A stretch of DNA of 64,000 nt, from positions 52,734 through 116,733 of the forward strand of contig CAYRZQ010000003.1 of the NCBI GenBank assembly GCA_964428835.1, in the 5' to 3' direction. The notes under the pieces are model-generated. The model saw only the letters and a list, made by a program, of their open reading frames with translations, did no database searches and was not told where the DNA came from. The stretch is from JAIXWP01 sp964428835. Lineage in GTDB: Bacteria > Bacteroidota > Bacteroidia > Flavobacteriales_D > Sanyastnellaceae. The position numbers and the translations under genes were made by a program. Positions within the stretch are counted from its first letter, which is position 1. Each line of letters starts with the position of its first letter. This document shows positions 35,674 to 44,327 of this stretch, piece by piece.

Positions 35674-36651
35674 ATGGCGATCGCTACTCGTTTCGATAAT
35701 GTACAAGCTCTCAGAGGCATTGCTGCTTTGATGGTGTGTGTGTTTCACCTGGCAGGCCATACCGATGGAACGCATGCATTGATTCCAGAGGGCGATCCCG
35801 TCCTTCGATTTTCCTCATACGGCCCAACAGGCGTTTTTGTTTTTTTCGTCATCTCGGGATTTATCATTCCATATTCGATGCATAAGTCGAGTTATCAAAT
35901 AGAAGACTTTTTTAATTTCTTCAAGAAAAGATTGTGGCGATTGCATCCGCCTTATCTCTTGACATTGCTCCTTACGATAGCATTGATAATTTTCAATAAT
36001 TTCTTGGGAAAGTCGAATGAAGATCTTAGCGCTATTAGAATTTTATCGCACCTCTTTTACACGACCAAGATTTTCAATCTTGAATGGTTCAACCCTATAT
36101 TCTGGACGTTGGCAATCGAGATTCAATATTATTTGCTGCTGGCGCTGACCTTTTCCTGGTTTAATGGAGAGAAAATTTGGCAAAGGGCGTCCTTCGTAAT
36201 CCTCTTGTTGGCATCCACTTATTTCTTGAAAGACGATCGCTTTATCACGTTTTACATTGGTCCTTTTGTGCTAGGTTTTTCCATTTTTTATTTTTTAATT
36301 AAGAAAATACACTTCTTAGAAGCCTTTCTCTACGCCACTTTGGCGAGTGTGAACATCTTATACTTCGTTGGTCCTCACTGGCTGATAGCGGCTACATTTG
36401 CTGTGTTTTTTATTTTGTATATAATAAAAACACCTTCGGTTTTAAATGGACTAGGTGAAATTTCATATTCCCTTTATTTGACACATCCATTATTCGGCGG
36501 ACTCTTTATTTACTTGTTGCTCCCATACAACTCGAATATTTGGACAGGATATGCGATTCTAACAGGCGCCATTATTTTTTCAATCATTACTTCATACCTG
36601 TTTTATCGACTCATCGAGCGACGATCTATTGCTTGGAGCAAAGGAATTTGA
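35674..36651 (+). CDS. Acyltransferase 3 family membrane protein (OafA/NolL-like)
   Basis: This 325-residue protein has about ten membrane helices. The opening FDNVQALRGIAALMVCVFHL, with the RGIAALMV and FHL motifs, and GPTGVFVFFVISGFIIPYSM are signatures of acyltransferase 3 (OafA-like) enzymes. The conserved His in CVFHL is the proposed catalytic residue. Such enzymes transfer O-acyl groups to sugars of lipopolysaccharide or other surface glycans. The acceptor is unknown. It is slightly shorter than OafA, lacking the periplasmic SGNH domain. Confidence 0.85.
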   Translation: MAIATRFDNVQALRGIAALMVCVFHLAGHTDGTHALIPEGDPVLRFSSYGPTGVFVFFVISGFIIPYSMHKSSYQIEDFFNFFKKRLWRLHPPYLLTLLLTIALIIFNNFLGKSNEDLSAIRILSHLFYTTKIFNLEWFNPIFWTLAIEIQYYLLLALTFSWFNGEKIWQRASFVILLLASTYFLKDDRFITFYIGPFVLGFSIFYFLIKKIHFLEAFLYATLASVNILYFVGPHWLIAATFAVFFILYIIKTPSVLNGLGEISYSLYLTHPLFGGLFIYLLLPYNSNIWTGYAILTGAIIFSIITSYLFYRLIERRSIAWSKGI

Positions 36652-36681
36652 ATTTTTTTTAGGTTAGTTCTTGTAAAATGT

Positions 36682-36689
36682 TATATTTG
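36682..36689 (+). promoter_or_regulatory. Predicted -7 box of the choice-of-anchor L gene
   Basis: TATATTTG, identical to the box upstream of the T9SS giant, lies 29 bp before the ATG. Confidence 0.4.
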
Positions 36690-36718
36690 AAGCATATAAC
36701 AAATAAAACCGACTATCT

Positions 36719-38251
36719 ATGAAAAAAATCTACTCATGTGTACTAGGGTTTGCTTTTGCTTTAAGCAGCTACGGTCAAATCACATTAGTCACAAACGATA
36801 ATATCCAACAAGCCTTACAAAGTAATTTTCTTGGTAATGGGATATTTACCAATAATATAACCTTCAATGGTCAGCCGAACCCAGTTTCATCCGTGCATTT
36901 CTCTGCATTTCAAGACGCGAATCCGGCACTAGGTGTAACCTCGGGAATCGTTCTAAGCACAGGACATGTGAACGAGCTTATAAGTGAATTTGGAAATGGC
37001 GAGGGCTATTTGGAACAGGATCCCGATATCATTGCGCTCTTAGAACAACCATTAAACATCGGAGAGTTAGCAACATTAGAGTTTGACTTCATTGCCACAG
37101 GCGACTCTATGGCATTTCAATATGTGTTTGCATCTGTGGAATACCCAGAATTTGTTAATACTTCGTTCAATGATCATTTTGGATTTTTTATTAGCGGGCC
37201 TGGTATAAATGGAACGTTCTCAAATGGCGCAGTAAATTTGGCTTATCTTCCAAATTCTGAGACGGCAGTAGGGATTAACACTGTAAATGAACAAACCAAT
37301 TCGGAATATTATAATGTGAGCAGCAATGAAATGGGAATAACTATGTTAGACGGTTTTACCGATGTATTGCACGCATGTATTGGTCAATTGGTGGTAGGCG
37401 AAACTTATCACATCAAGCTTGCGATTGCGGATCTTTCAGACTCAGCACTCTCCTCTCATGTTTTTCTGAGTGGAGAGAGCTTTGAGCAATACTGTTCCGC
37501 AAACACTGGAGGCGCAAATGGAATCCAGACGCAGAATTGTATGATATCAAGATTGGAGGCGAGAGTTGACTACACTTTCGATTGCGGCACCATCAATTTA
37601 ATAAATACCAGCGACATCAATATGAATGTTTCGAACTGTTATTATAGAATGGGCGATGGCAATACTGTTCCGGCTTGTGACGCAGATGCTGCATATACAT
37701 TTGAGAACCCAGGAAATTATGATATTGAGCTTGTTTATGAGATAGATGGATTTGAGTCTGTATTCTTTATTGATAATTTATTAATCAGTGATTTCCCACC
37801 TGTCACACCAATCATTGAATACAACAACAATACATTTTCATTGACCAATCATGATGGTAATTCATCAATTCAGTGGACACTCAATGATCAGCCTATTGCT
37901 GGCGCTGATGGATTGACTTTTACTCCTACGGTTTCTGGTACATATTCCGTTGTAGTTAATAACGGATGTCCCGCAATTAGTGAAAATTTGTCTGTGGTGA
38001 GTGTAGGTAATGAATTGGAATTGGTTGAAATGCTTGTATATCCAAACCCATCAAATGGAGTGGCCAATATCAATGCGCCAGCTACATGCGATAGAGTAGA
38101 GGTATTGGACGCTACGGGAAGATTGGTTGAAAATATTCGTTTGAATGGAAGTCAGTTTTTACAAATGGAAATTCCTGCTGGCTTCTATTTGATCAGGGCA
38201 GTTAATCAAAATGGTGATGTGTTGATGACGCAATCGCACATTGCTCGATAA
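36719..38251 (+). CDS. T9SS cargo protein with choice-of-anchor L and Ig-like domains
   Basis: This 510-residue secreted protein has signal peptide MKKIYSCVLGFAFALSSYG. The choice-of-anchor L domain (about residues 25-240) has the typical start SVHFSAFQDANPALGVTSGI and the core MAFQYVFASVEYPEFVNTSFNDHFGFFISG. A PKD-like region (about 290-345) and an Ig-like region (about 355-420, SIQWTLNDQPIAGADG) follow, then a T9SS type A sorting domain (LVYPNPSNGVANINA to the end). It is exported through T9SS, probably to the cell surface. Function is inferred as adhesive or structural. A bidirectional terminator follows. Confidence 0.85.
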   Translation: MKKIYSCVLGFAFALSSYGQITLVTNDNIQQALQSNFLGNGIFTNNITFNGQPNPVSSVHFSAFQDANPALGVTSGIVLSTGHVNELISEFGNGEGYLEQDPDIIALLEQPLNIGELATLEFDFIATGDSMAFQYVFASVEYPEFVNTSFNDHFGFFISGPGINGTFSNGAVNLAYLPNSETAVGINTVNEQTNSEYYNVSSNEMGITMLDGFTDVLHACIGQLVVGETYHIKLAIADLSDSALSSHVFLSGESFEQYCSANTGGANGIQTQNCMISRLEARVDYTFDCGTINLINTSDINMNVSNCYYRMGDGNTVPACDADAAYTFENPGNYDIELVYEIDGFESVFFIDNLLISDFPPVTPIIEYNNNTFSLTNHDGNSSIQWTLNDQPIAGADGLTFTPTVSGTYSVVVNNGCPAISENLSVVSVGNELELVEMLVYPNPSNGVANINAPATCDRVEVLDATGRLVENIRLNGSQFLQMEIPAGFYLIRAVNQNGDVLMTQSHIAR

Positions 38252-38270
38252 GATATTCGTGATAATAAAT

Positions 38271-38303
38271 AAAAAAAGCACTGCATTAGGCAGTGCTTTT
38301 TTT
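38271..38303. terminator. Bidirectional intrinsic terminator
   Basis: AAAGCACTGC pairs perfectly with GCAGTGCTTT around an ATTAG loop, flanked by A and T runs. It overlaps the stop codon of the minus-strand gene and serves both convergent genes. Confidence 0.9.
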
Positions 38304-38745
38304 ATGAGATATCTAATATTCTAAATGCGCGTCGATTGAAGAAAACGACATCATTTTTTTTCTTTCCTAAAAATGAGCTGGCCAGCGGTGCAGTAGGGGA
38401 GATGCACAGCAAATCTTTTCCGTCGATGTTTAATTTGCCTATTCCTGTGCAGATATAAAATAATCCCTGATCAGTATTCAAGAGACTTCCGGCCTGAACA
38501 GTTTCACTTACATCTAAGGCACGTACAGCGTGTAATTGATTTAGTTGAGATTGAACAATATTGATCTGACGCTGCAATTGCTCTTGTTCGATTTGCACCA
38601 TAGCCAAAGCCGTTTCGTGTTTATCACCCGCTGTGCTCTTTCCCTCATTGGCTGCGCTTTTACGCAATTCAACCATCATTGCTTCCAATGATTTCATTTG
38701 CTGTTCTGCGATTTCAAGGCATCGCTGCCAGACTTGCTGTTTCAT
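38302..38745 (-). CDS. Gre-factor-like protein (GreA/GreB C-terminal domain)
   Basis: This 147-residue protein has an N-terminal coiled coil (about residues 1-75) with the acidic turn GDKHETALAMVQIEQEQLQR, and a C-terminal FKBP-like beta domain (about 80-147) with AGSLLNTDQGLFYICTGIG and LGKKKNDVVFFNRRAF. This matches transcript-cleavage factors GreA and GreB in layout and size, though divergent. It probably binds RNA polymerase through its secondary channel. It is not a 3-oxoacyl-ACP synthase, a name often attached to such sequences. The specific role is open. Confidence 0.65.
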   Translation of the reverse strand: MKQQVWQRCLEIAEQQMKSLEAMMVELRKSAANEGKSTAGDKHETALAMVQIEQEQLQRQINIVQSQLNQLHAVRALDVSETVQAGSLLNTDQGLFYICTGIGKLNIDGKDLLCISPTAPLASSFLGKKKNDVVFFNRRAFRILDIS

Positions 38746-38790
38746 TTTGCAAAACTAGTGTAACCCATTTAGTGGACTAATTTAGGTTTA

Positions 38791-39078
38791 TCCACGGTCA
38801 GCACCACCCTTCGACTACAAAAATTATCATCGCTTTCGCTCGATAATTTTTTCCGCTCAGGGACCATTCATATGAGAATCAGTAAAAGGGCAAAAAAAGA
38901 GGAGGTGTTGGAAAAACGCAGTTTTCCAACACCTCCTCTTTTTTTGCCCAACCTCCGCGTATTTGCGACGGTATGCACCGGTCCCTGAGCGAAGTGAATC
39001 AACAAGCGAAAGCGCTGTTGATGAACGAAGTCGAAGGCATGCCCTGAGCTTTGTCGAAGGGGTGGTGCAGGCCGTGGA
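38791..39078. mobile_element. 288-bp foldback (MITE/REP-like) element with nested inverted repeats
   Basis: Four inverted pairs are nested: TCCACGG plus GCACCACCCTTCGAC at the left end (38791-38815) with GTCGAAGGGGTGGTGC plus CCGTGGA at the right (39053-39078); CGCTTTCGCT (38831-38840) with AGCGAAAGCG (39005-39014); CGCTCAGGGACC (38854-38865) with GGTCCCTGAGCG (38980-38991); and a perfect 28-bp stem (38888-38915 with 38922-38949). Parts resemble the CCTGAGC/TCGAAGG extragenic repeats found in many bacteria. It contains no gene and lies between divergent gene starts. No target duplication is evident. Confidence 0.6.
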
Positions 39079-39185
39079 GTAAGTCAAATATTCTTTTCTT
39101 CAAAAGTAGCAAATGTTTGTTTCAAAGCACTTTTTAGAATCATAATCATAATGCGAATGAATGAAGGTAAGAAAAAAGGAAGACT

Positions 39186-39548
39186 ATGGAAAATCGATCC
39201 TCTAAACGGGTTGATACAATGTTTTTTAAAGAAGAACTATCCTTTTTAATAGAGGCGAGAGGATTTGAATTAAATCAACGATATGCGTTTGAAGACTATT
39301 ACGACGATTTGACCATTGGTAATTTGAAGCAGTGGTACGATTCTACTTTTTCTGAGATATTCCCCATCTGGGAGCGGCAGTTCATTGAGGGTTATTTTGA
39401 CACAAGCCTTCTAAAAACCTATGATTCCATTAGTAAAATTTTCACGGGTAAACAATATTTTGGAACATTGGTTGGTGTGCCTTGCGAGGATGAGGAAGGG
39501 TTGGAGGAAAGAAAAGTTAGGTTTGGGATTTATGAGGTTTCAAAATAG
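39186..39548 (+). CDS. Hypothetical protein, 120 residues
   Basis: I do not recognise this gene. The product is soluble, acidic and aromatic-rich, with no signal peptide (VDTMFFKEELSFLIEARGFE, then DDYYDDL-like and SEIFPIWERQFIEGYF segments). It may be a small alpha/beta domain of an immunity-like or DUF type. It sits just downstream of the foldback element and 42 bp before a T9SS gene. The coding character of the frame is moderate. Confidence 0.5.
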   Translation: MENRSSKRVDTMFFKEELSFLIEARGFELNQRYAFEDYYDDLTIGNLKQWYDSTFSEIFPIWERQFIEGYFDTSLLKTYDSISKIFTGKQYFGTLVGVPCEDEEGLEERKVRFGIYEVSK

Positions 39549-39560
39549 ATATGATGTGCT

Positions 39561-39568
39561 TATCTTCG
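39561..39568 (+). promoter_or_regulatory. Predicted -7 box of the P-domain T9SS gene
   Basis: TATCTTCG, identical to the box at 35658, lies 22 bp before the ATG at 39591 and downstream of the previous stop. Confidence 0.4.
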
Positions 39569-39590
39569 CGTAAACTTAAACCTTTTGTAG

Positions 39591-42500
39591 ATGCATAAAT
39601 TTTATCTTTACTTCTTTATTTTCTTTTTTTCTTTTCATGCAAAATCTCAACAAGAATGTATTGGTGCGGAAGCAACAATGACAATTAATGGACATTACTC
39701 CACATATGATGGTTTCTATCAGCAGTGTGTAGGAGAGAGTATTTTTTTAAGCTGTGAATCTATTGTTCTGCCTGATGACGCGAGTATTGTTTCAATACAG
39801 TGGAAGTTGGGTGGCGCAGAAATCCCCGAGGCAACTCAAACAACTTTAGAGTTCAATTCAGGAATAGCCTCGGTAAATGAGATTACGGTAGAGATACTAT
39901 CATCACTTGGCTGCACAGCGACTTTTGCTCTTGATATGCCCATTTTATATCTCGAAGCTCGTGAGATTACAATAGATCAGACCATTGGCACTTGTCTACA
40001 AGAAGGAGCACCTGTAGAGGTTTCCTTTGATTTGGCGGATATTAGTAATCTATTTTTGATTAATGAACTAATTGCTTTACCAGATTATACTAATTCAACA
40101 CAGAGTTCAATCTTTATTTCAGGCTACGACAATCAATCAATAGAAAGTTGCACAGATTTAAGTTCTGTATTTATCAATATCGAACATTCTTACATAGGTG
40201 ATTTAGATATTTCATTGACTTGTCCTAATGGAAGTATGGTTGATTTACTTTCTTTTCCAGAATTTTCGTCGAACGGCAATTACTTCGGTGAACCGAGCAC
40301 TAGCGAAGCAGACGTTTTACCCGGTATTGGCTATGATTATTATTGGTCTGAAAATGCGTCCTCTACAATTGATCAATCAATTTCATCCTTTCCCGGCTCT
40401 GCTAGTATTCCATCTGGGACTTATCGTCCCGATGACAGTTTTTGTGCATTCATTGGATGTCCCATTAATGGTGAATGGATTCTGAAAATTGTCGATAATG
40501 TTGCTATGGACAATGGAAACATTTTTTCATGGGGATTGAATTTTCCAACTTCTACTCAGCTTGTCTATGATAATACGAGTTCCGGATTTAACTCTTTTGA
40601 GTGGTCTTCTTCGGAGTTTTTATTTGAGAATACATCCATTACCAATGCTACGGTTTTACCTAATGGAAACGATTTGGGGATTATAAATTATCAATTTACG
40701 AACACTGCGGGTTGCGTTTCCAATGCATCAAAACAATTTCATTTTACTGATTTTAATGTAACACTTAATGCAGGTGACGACATACTCTTTTCTGATTTTT
40801 ATCCCGTTTTGACTACATCTAGTCTTGAATTAGATAATCAGCAGTGTTATGGACAAACGTTTGAGACTTCTATCTGCTATGGTAATAATGAATATCAATT
40901 TTATACTTTTTGTGCTTCTGACTATTTCGATTGTTCAAGTCATCCTGTATTATCTGTGATTGGTCAAATGGAGATTACAGATTTGCTAACCATTTGGGAT
41001 GGCACAGATACTTTATCCAATCCTATTTACTCTGGACACGTTGACCTGAATGAAAATGGTGAATATCTTGAACGTTTTATATTGATGAACGATTGTGCAA
41101 CCATTCGAATTATCACAGACGAAAGTATTTCGTGTGTTGGATTTAATAATCCTCTTCAAATTGAACTGCGTTCCAATCCAACACCAAATCCAATTTTCAG
41201 TTGGACACCACAAGATATTTTTGAAACTCCTGACAGTTTGTCGTCATTTGTAAATTTTCCAATAGAGGATACGTGGGCGACTCTTACTATGGACTTGCCA
41301 CTCTATTCTGGGTGCTCGGATCTTGACTCTCTTTTCATTACTATCCCCGACAATACTGTTTTGATTTCGATTTTTTTTGATGAAAATATGAATTCGATCA
41401 TGGATGATGGTGAACTGCGTGTACCGTATATTCCTGTTCAGACAAATACACTTGGAACATTCTATTCAAATGAAAACGGTCAGATTTATTCAAACATTCA
41501 AGAACCAACTACATTCGAACTTTATTTAGAAAATAGTATTTGGCAAGCTACGACACCAACATCTATTGAAATCAATAGCATTGACGGGGAAGGCATTATT
41601 GAAGAATTCTTTTTTGGTATTACGCCTAATAACAATTTCGACGTAGATGTAGAAGTTTCAATAGAGGGGATAACACCAAATTGTAATACTATATCTTACG
41701 CAAGCATTTCTGTTTTCAACGAAGGAGGCTTCTTTCCAGGCGGGGAATTAGCGGTAAACATTGATCCGCTGTACACTATTCTTCAAACATCTGCCTCAGT
41801 CATTTCTCAACTCAACAACACTATAGTCTTCAATATACCTACTCTATTTGCACATGAGCAGTTTGAAATAGACTTGACGCTTCAAAATCCAGCCGAAACG
41901 GCGTTCGGTCAAGTTACCACACACAATGCAGTTTGTTTTTATAATCAAGGATCAGGAACATTGAGCGACCCAATCGATGAAGAGTCATTGGAAATGGAGA
42001 TTGTTTGCGCCTACGATCCTAACAATAAGATTACTCATACCGGAGAGGGGGATTTTAACGATATTGAGCCTAACACTACACTTGAATATACAATCAACTT
42101 TCAGAATATTGGTAATGCCGAAGCTCAGAATGTAATCATTACCGATGAAATTTCTGATCTATTCGTAGTTTCATCATTACAACCAGTAGCTTGGTCACAC
42201 GACTTTGACTTACATATTGAAAATAATCTAGCAGTTTTTACATTTTATAATATTTATCTTCCTGGCATAGAGCAGGATGAGCAGGCTTCACAAGGCTTTG
42301 TTCGCTTTAGAATAAATCAAATTGAGAATTTACCTCCTGCAACAATAATTGAAAATAGTGCGAATATTTATTTTGATAATAATGATCCGATTTTCACCAA
42401 CGTTGCTCTCAATCGAATCGCTATACCAGATAATGTAAACGAAAATTCACTTGAGAATTATTATCTTTTTCCCAACCCTACAAAGGGATTGGTCTATTGG

Positions 42501-42677
42501 AATAATGCTGACCTGGAACTCATTTTGGTTCTATCAGCTATGGGAGAAAGGGTTCCATTTAATCTAACCCCTGCAGATCAACAGGTCGATTTGACAGCCC
42601 TTTCATCAGGTGTTTACATTTTGGAGTTCAAGAATAAGGCAGGTCGTGTTTGGAGACAAAAATTAATTAAACATTGA
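39591..42677 (+). CDS. T9SS cargo protein with proprotein-convertase P domain and DUF7619-type domain
   Basis: This 1028-residue secreted protein has a signal peptide of about 19 residues. It contains Ig-like regions, a P/Homo B domain (about residues 185-320; VFINIEHSYIGDLDISLTCP and GEWILKIVDNVAMDNGNIFS), a CUB-like region (about 425-530), an SdrD-B-like segment (about 585-650, FFDENMNSIMDDGELRVPYI), and a late domain of the DUF7619 type (about 800-940; CAYDPNNKITHTGEGDF, LEYTINFQNIGNAEAQNVII, NSANIYFDNNDPIFTN). The C-terminus is a T9SS sorting domain (LFPNPTKGLVYW to the end). No protease catalytic domain is present, so the P domain is probably a binding module. Confidence 0.85.
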   Translation: MHKFYLYFFIFFFSFHAKSQQECIGAEATMTINGHYSTYDGFYQQCVGESIFLSCESIVLPDDASIVSIQWKLGGAEIPEATQTTLEFNSGIASVNEITVEILSSLGCTATFALDMPILYLEAREITIDQTIGTCLQEGAPVEVSFDLADISNLFLINELIALPDYTNSTQSSIFISGYDNQSIESCTDLSSVFINIEHSYIGDLDISLTCPNGSMVDLLSFPEFSSNGNYFGEPSTSEADVLPGIGYDYYWSENASSTIDQSISSFPGSASIPSGTYRPDDSFCAFIGCPINGEWILKIVDNVAMDNGNIFSWGLNFPTSTQLVYDNTSSGFNSFEWSSSEFLFENTSITNATVLPNGNDLGIINYQFTNTAGCVSNASKQFHFTDFNVTLNAGDDILFSDFYPVLTTSSLELDNQQCYGQTFETSICYGNNEYQFYTFCASDYFDCSSHPVLSVIGQMEITDLLTIWDGTDTLSNPIYSGHVDLNENGEYLERFILMNDCATIRIITDESISCVGFNNPLQIELRSNPTPNPIFSWTPQDIFETPDSLSSFVNFPIEDTWATLTMDLPLYSGCSDLDSLFITIPDNTVLISIFFDENMNSIMDDGELRVPYIPVQTNTLGTFYSNENGQIYSNIQEPTTFELYLENSIWQATTPTSIEINSIDGEGIIEEFFFGITPNNNFDVDVEVSIEGITPNCNTISYASISVFNEGGFFPGGELAVNIDPLYTILQTSASVISQLNNTIVFNIPTLFAHEQFEIDLTLQNPAETAFGQVTTHNAVCFYNQGSGTLSDPIDEESLEMEIVCAYDPNNKITHTGEGDFNDIEPNTTLEYTINFQNIGNAEAQNVIITDEISDLFVVSSLQPVAWSHDFDLHIENNLAVFTFYNIYLPGIEQDEQASQGFVRFRINQIENLPPATIIENSANIYFDNNDPIFTNVALNRIAIPDNVNENSLENYYLFPNPTKGLVYWNNADLELILVLSAMGERVPFNLTPADQQVDLTALSSGVYILEFKNKAGRVWRQKLIKH

Positions 42678-42696
42678 TATCTGTTTGTGATTATTG

Positions 42697-43758
42697 ATGA
42701 AATTACTTAACATTATAATCATCACCATTATTTTCTCTGGAGGAATGAGCTTGTCCGCCAGCGCACAACTTGACACCAACTATGTAAAGTCTTATAAAGA
42801 TCGTTTGGTTGTTTCACTGTTTCAATTCTATAGAACGCAGAGAATAGAAATTAAACAGTCTTTGGTCGCTGATAGCACCGGCGGAAGTTTGGTTAACTAT
42901 AATAGTTCTTCGAAGCTAATGAATGGTTTTAGCTTGGACTGGGATAAGATTTCGTTAGCCGTGAGCTGGAAAACCCCAACACCTCCCGATCAAAATGAGC
43001 GGCAAGGTGTAAGTAGATCTAGGAATATTGGCCTCTCATTTAACTTGAAAAAAATGCGAATCGAGAATGCGTTTCGGAGCTATCGAGGATTTTATGATGG
43101 TAATACGGTCAATATACCAGCTTTCAATGAAAATACTCCGTACTATCAGAACAACGATTTGTCAGTCATTTCTTTTAAGACAAAAGCGATGTATTTCAGA
43201 AATAAGAAGAATCGCTTCTCATACGCGGCAGCCTATGCAAACACTCAGCGTCAGCTTAAATCAGCGATTAGTTTTATGTGGGTTGGAAACTTATATTATC
43301 AGGAAATTTCTTCCAATCAATCCATCATTCCTTCAATTATGGATCGCATGTACTATGCGCGCTATCGTGATATGAAACGTGTGCTTACTGCTGGCGTTTC
43401 TCTCAACCCTGGTTTCAGCGCGAATATCGTGGTATTCAAAAGATTTTTCTTTAATGTAACATTGGCTTGGGGGCCTCAATTAGAATGGAGAATATTGGAT
43501 AAAGGAGAGGTAGGAGTGACGAAAGAAATGAAGCTGAGCATCAATAATGGTGAATCGAGAGTGAGTTTTGGTTACAATGGAGATCGTTTGCTGATTTATA
43601 GCTGGACGATGGGAGATTATGATTTTCTAAAGTTCAACGACATTGAAATCAATCGCGGCTTGCTCAGTGGAGGCCTTACGATCGGATATCGTTTCAATCT
43701 CAAGCCCAATGAAGTTACCAGAAGAATCAAGAGAAATAAATATTATCAAAAACTTTGA
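42697..43758 (+). CDS. DUF4421 family outer-membrane protein
   Basis: The ATG at 42697 is preferred over a TTG 3 bp upstream and gives 353 residues with a signal peptide ending near SLSASAQ. The mature part has the DUF4421 pattern: DTNYVKSYKDRLVVSLFQFY, ISLAVSWKTPTP, NIGLSFNLKKMRIENAFRSY and a C-terminal LLSGGLTIGYRFNLKP strand. It is probably an outer-membrane beta-barrel, typical of Bacteroidota. It follows the P-domain gene by 19 bp on the same strand, so the two are likely co-transcribed. Function unknown. Confidence 0.75.
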   Translation: MKLLNIIIITIIFSGGMSLSASAQLDTNYVKSYKDRLVVSLFQFYRTQRIEIKQSLVADSTGGSLVNYNSSSKLMNGFSLDWDKISLAVSWKTPTPPDQNERQGVSRSRNIGLSFNLKKMRIENAFRSYRGFYDGNTVNIPAFNENTPYYQNNDLSVISFKTKAMYFRNKKNRFSYAAAYANTQRQLKSAISFMWVGNLYYQEISSNQSIIPSIMDRMYYARYRDMKRVLTAGVSLNPGFSANIVVFKRFFFNVTLAWGPQLEWRILDKGEVGVTKEMKLSINNGESRVSFGYNGDRLLIYSWTMGDYDFLKFNDIEINRGLLSGGLTIGYRFNLKPNEVTRRIKRNKYYQKL

Positions 43759-43775
43759 AAATAATATTGGGTCGC

Positions 43776-43820
43776 TTTGGAAAATCAAGACAAATGTCTT
43801 AATTTTGAAGACAAATGTCT
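43776..43820 (+). promoter_or_regulatory. Promoter of the RES/Xre pair with two palindromic operators
   Basis: TTTG (43776-43779) and TAATTTTG (43800-43807) are separated by 20 bp, a good Bacteroidota promoter. Two copies of the near-palindrome AGACAAATGTCT lie at 43788-43799, between the two elements, and at 43809-43820, over the expected start site. Their 21-bp spacing puts them on the same DNA face. They are the likely operators for autoregulation by the antitoxin. Confidence 0.7.
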
Positions 43821-44327
43821 AATTTAGGTACTATGACACTCGCGCACCATCAAAAATTAAACAAAGAAATTGTCTCCGTTCTTAATCAGAGCGCGATGCC
43901 ATACTACTCCAAAGAAATGCTGCGAAAGCTCACGTTTGATGATTTTCTCGCCGAGAAAATGCTTATGATTTCTTTGATCAGAATAGGAGTGCCATATTCT
44001 CTTTTCGAATTAATAAAGGGTTTCTCACCTTTTACGGATGATGATTGGACAGAAATTCTTAATATTTCTACAAAAACTCTTCAGCGCTATAGCCAAGACA
44101 CCAAGCATTTTTTCAAGCCAATTCAATCCGAAAAAATCATAGAGATAGCGGAGGTTTCCAGATTAGGTCAAGATGTCTTTGGAGATAATGATCGTTTCAA
44201 GTCTTGGCTCAATACTCCTAATTACGCTCTCGGCAATCAATTACCATTGGAGCTTCTAAAAGACTCATATGGAAAGGAGTTGGTGATGAATGAGCTCATG
44301 CGTATCAACTATGGTATCCTTTCCTAA
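43815..44327 (+). CDS. RES/Xre toxin-antitoxin system, Xre/MbcA/ParS-type antitoxin
   Basis: This 170-residue protein matches Xre/ParS antitoxins. The N-terminal part has a helix-turn-helix (FTDDDWTEILNISTKTLQRY, about residues 78-97), and the C-terminal toxin-binding domain is VFGDNDRFKSWLNTPNYALG followed by LPLELLKDSYGKELVMNELM. It represses the operon and neutralises the RES toxin encoded directly downstream. An internal ATG at 43833 is an alternative start; the first ATG overlaps the second operator and would make the mRNA leaderless. The gene ends TAA immediately before the toxin ATG. Confidence 0.85.
   Translation: MSNLGTMTLAHHQKLNKEIVSVLNQSAMPYYSKEMLRKLTFDDFLAEKMLMISLIRIGVPYSLFELIKGFSPFTDDDWTEILNISTKTLQRYSQDTKHFFKPIQSEKIIEIAEVSRLGQDVFGDNDRFKSWLNTPNYALGNQLPLELLKDSYGKELVMNELMRINYGILS

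Noticed and set aside
38302..38745. 3-oxoacyl-ACP synthase name sometimes given to such sequences
   Set aside because: At 147 residues with a coiled coil and a Gre-like C-terminal domain, it has none of the thiolase-fold motifs.
38857..39087. Minus-strand frame inside the foldback element
   Set aside because: It follows the inverted repeats and contains no recognisable domain.
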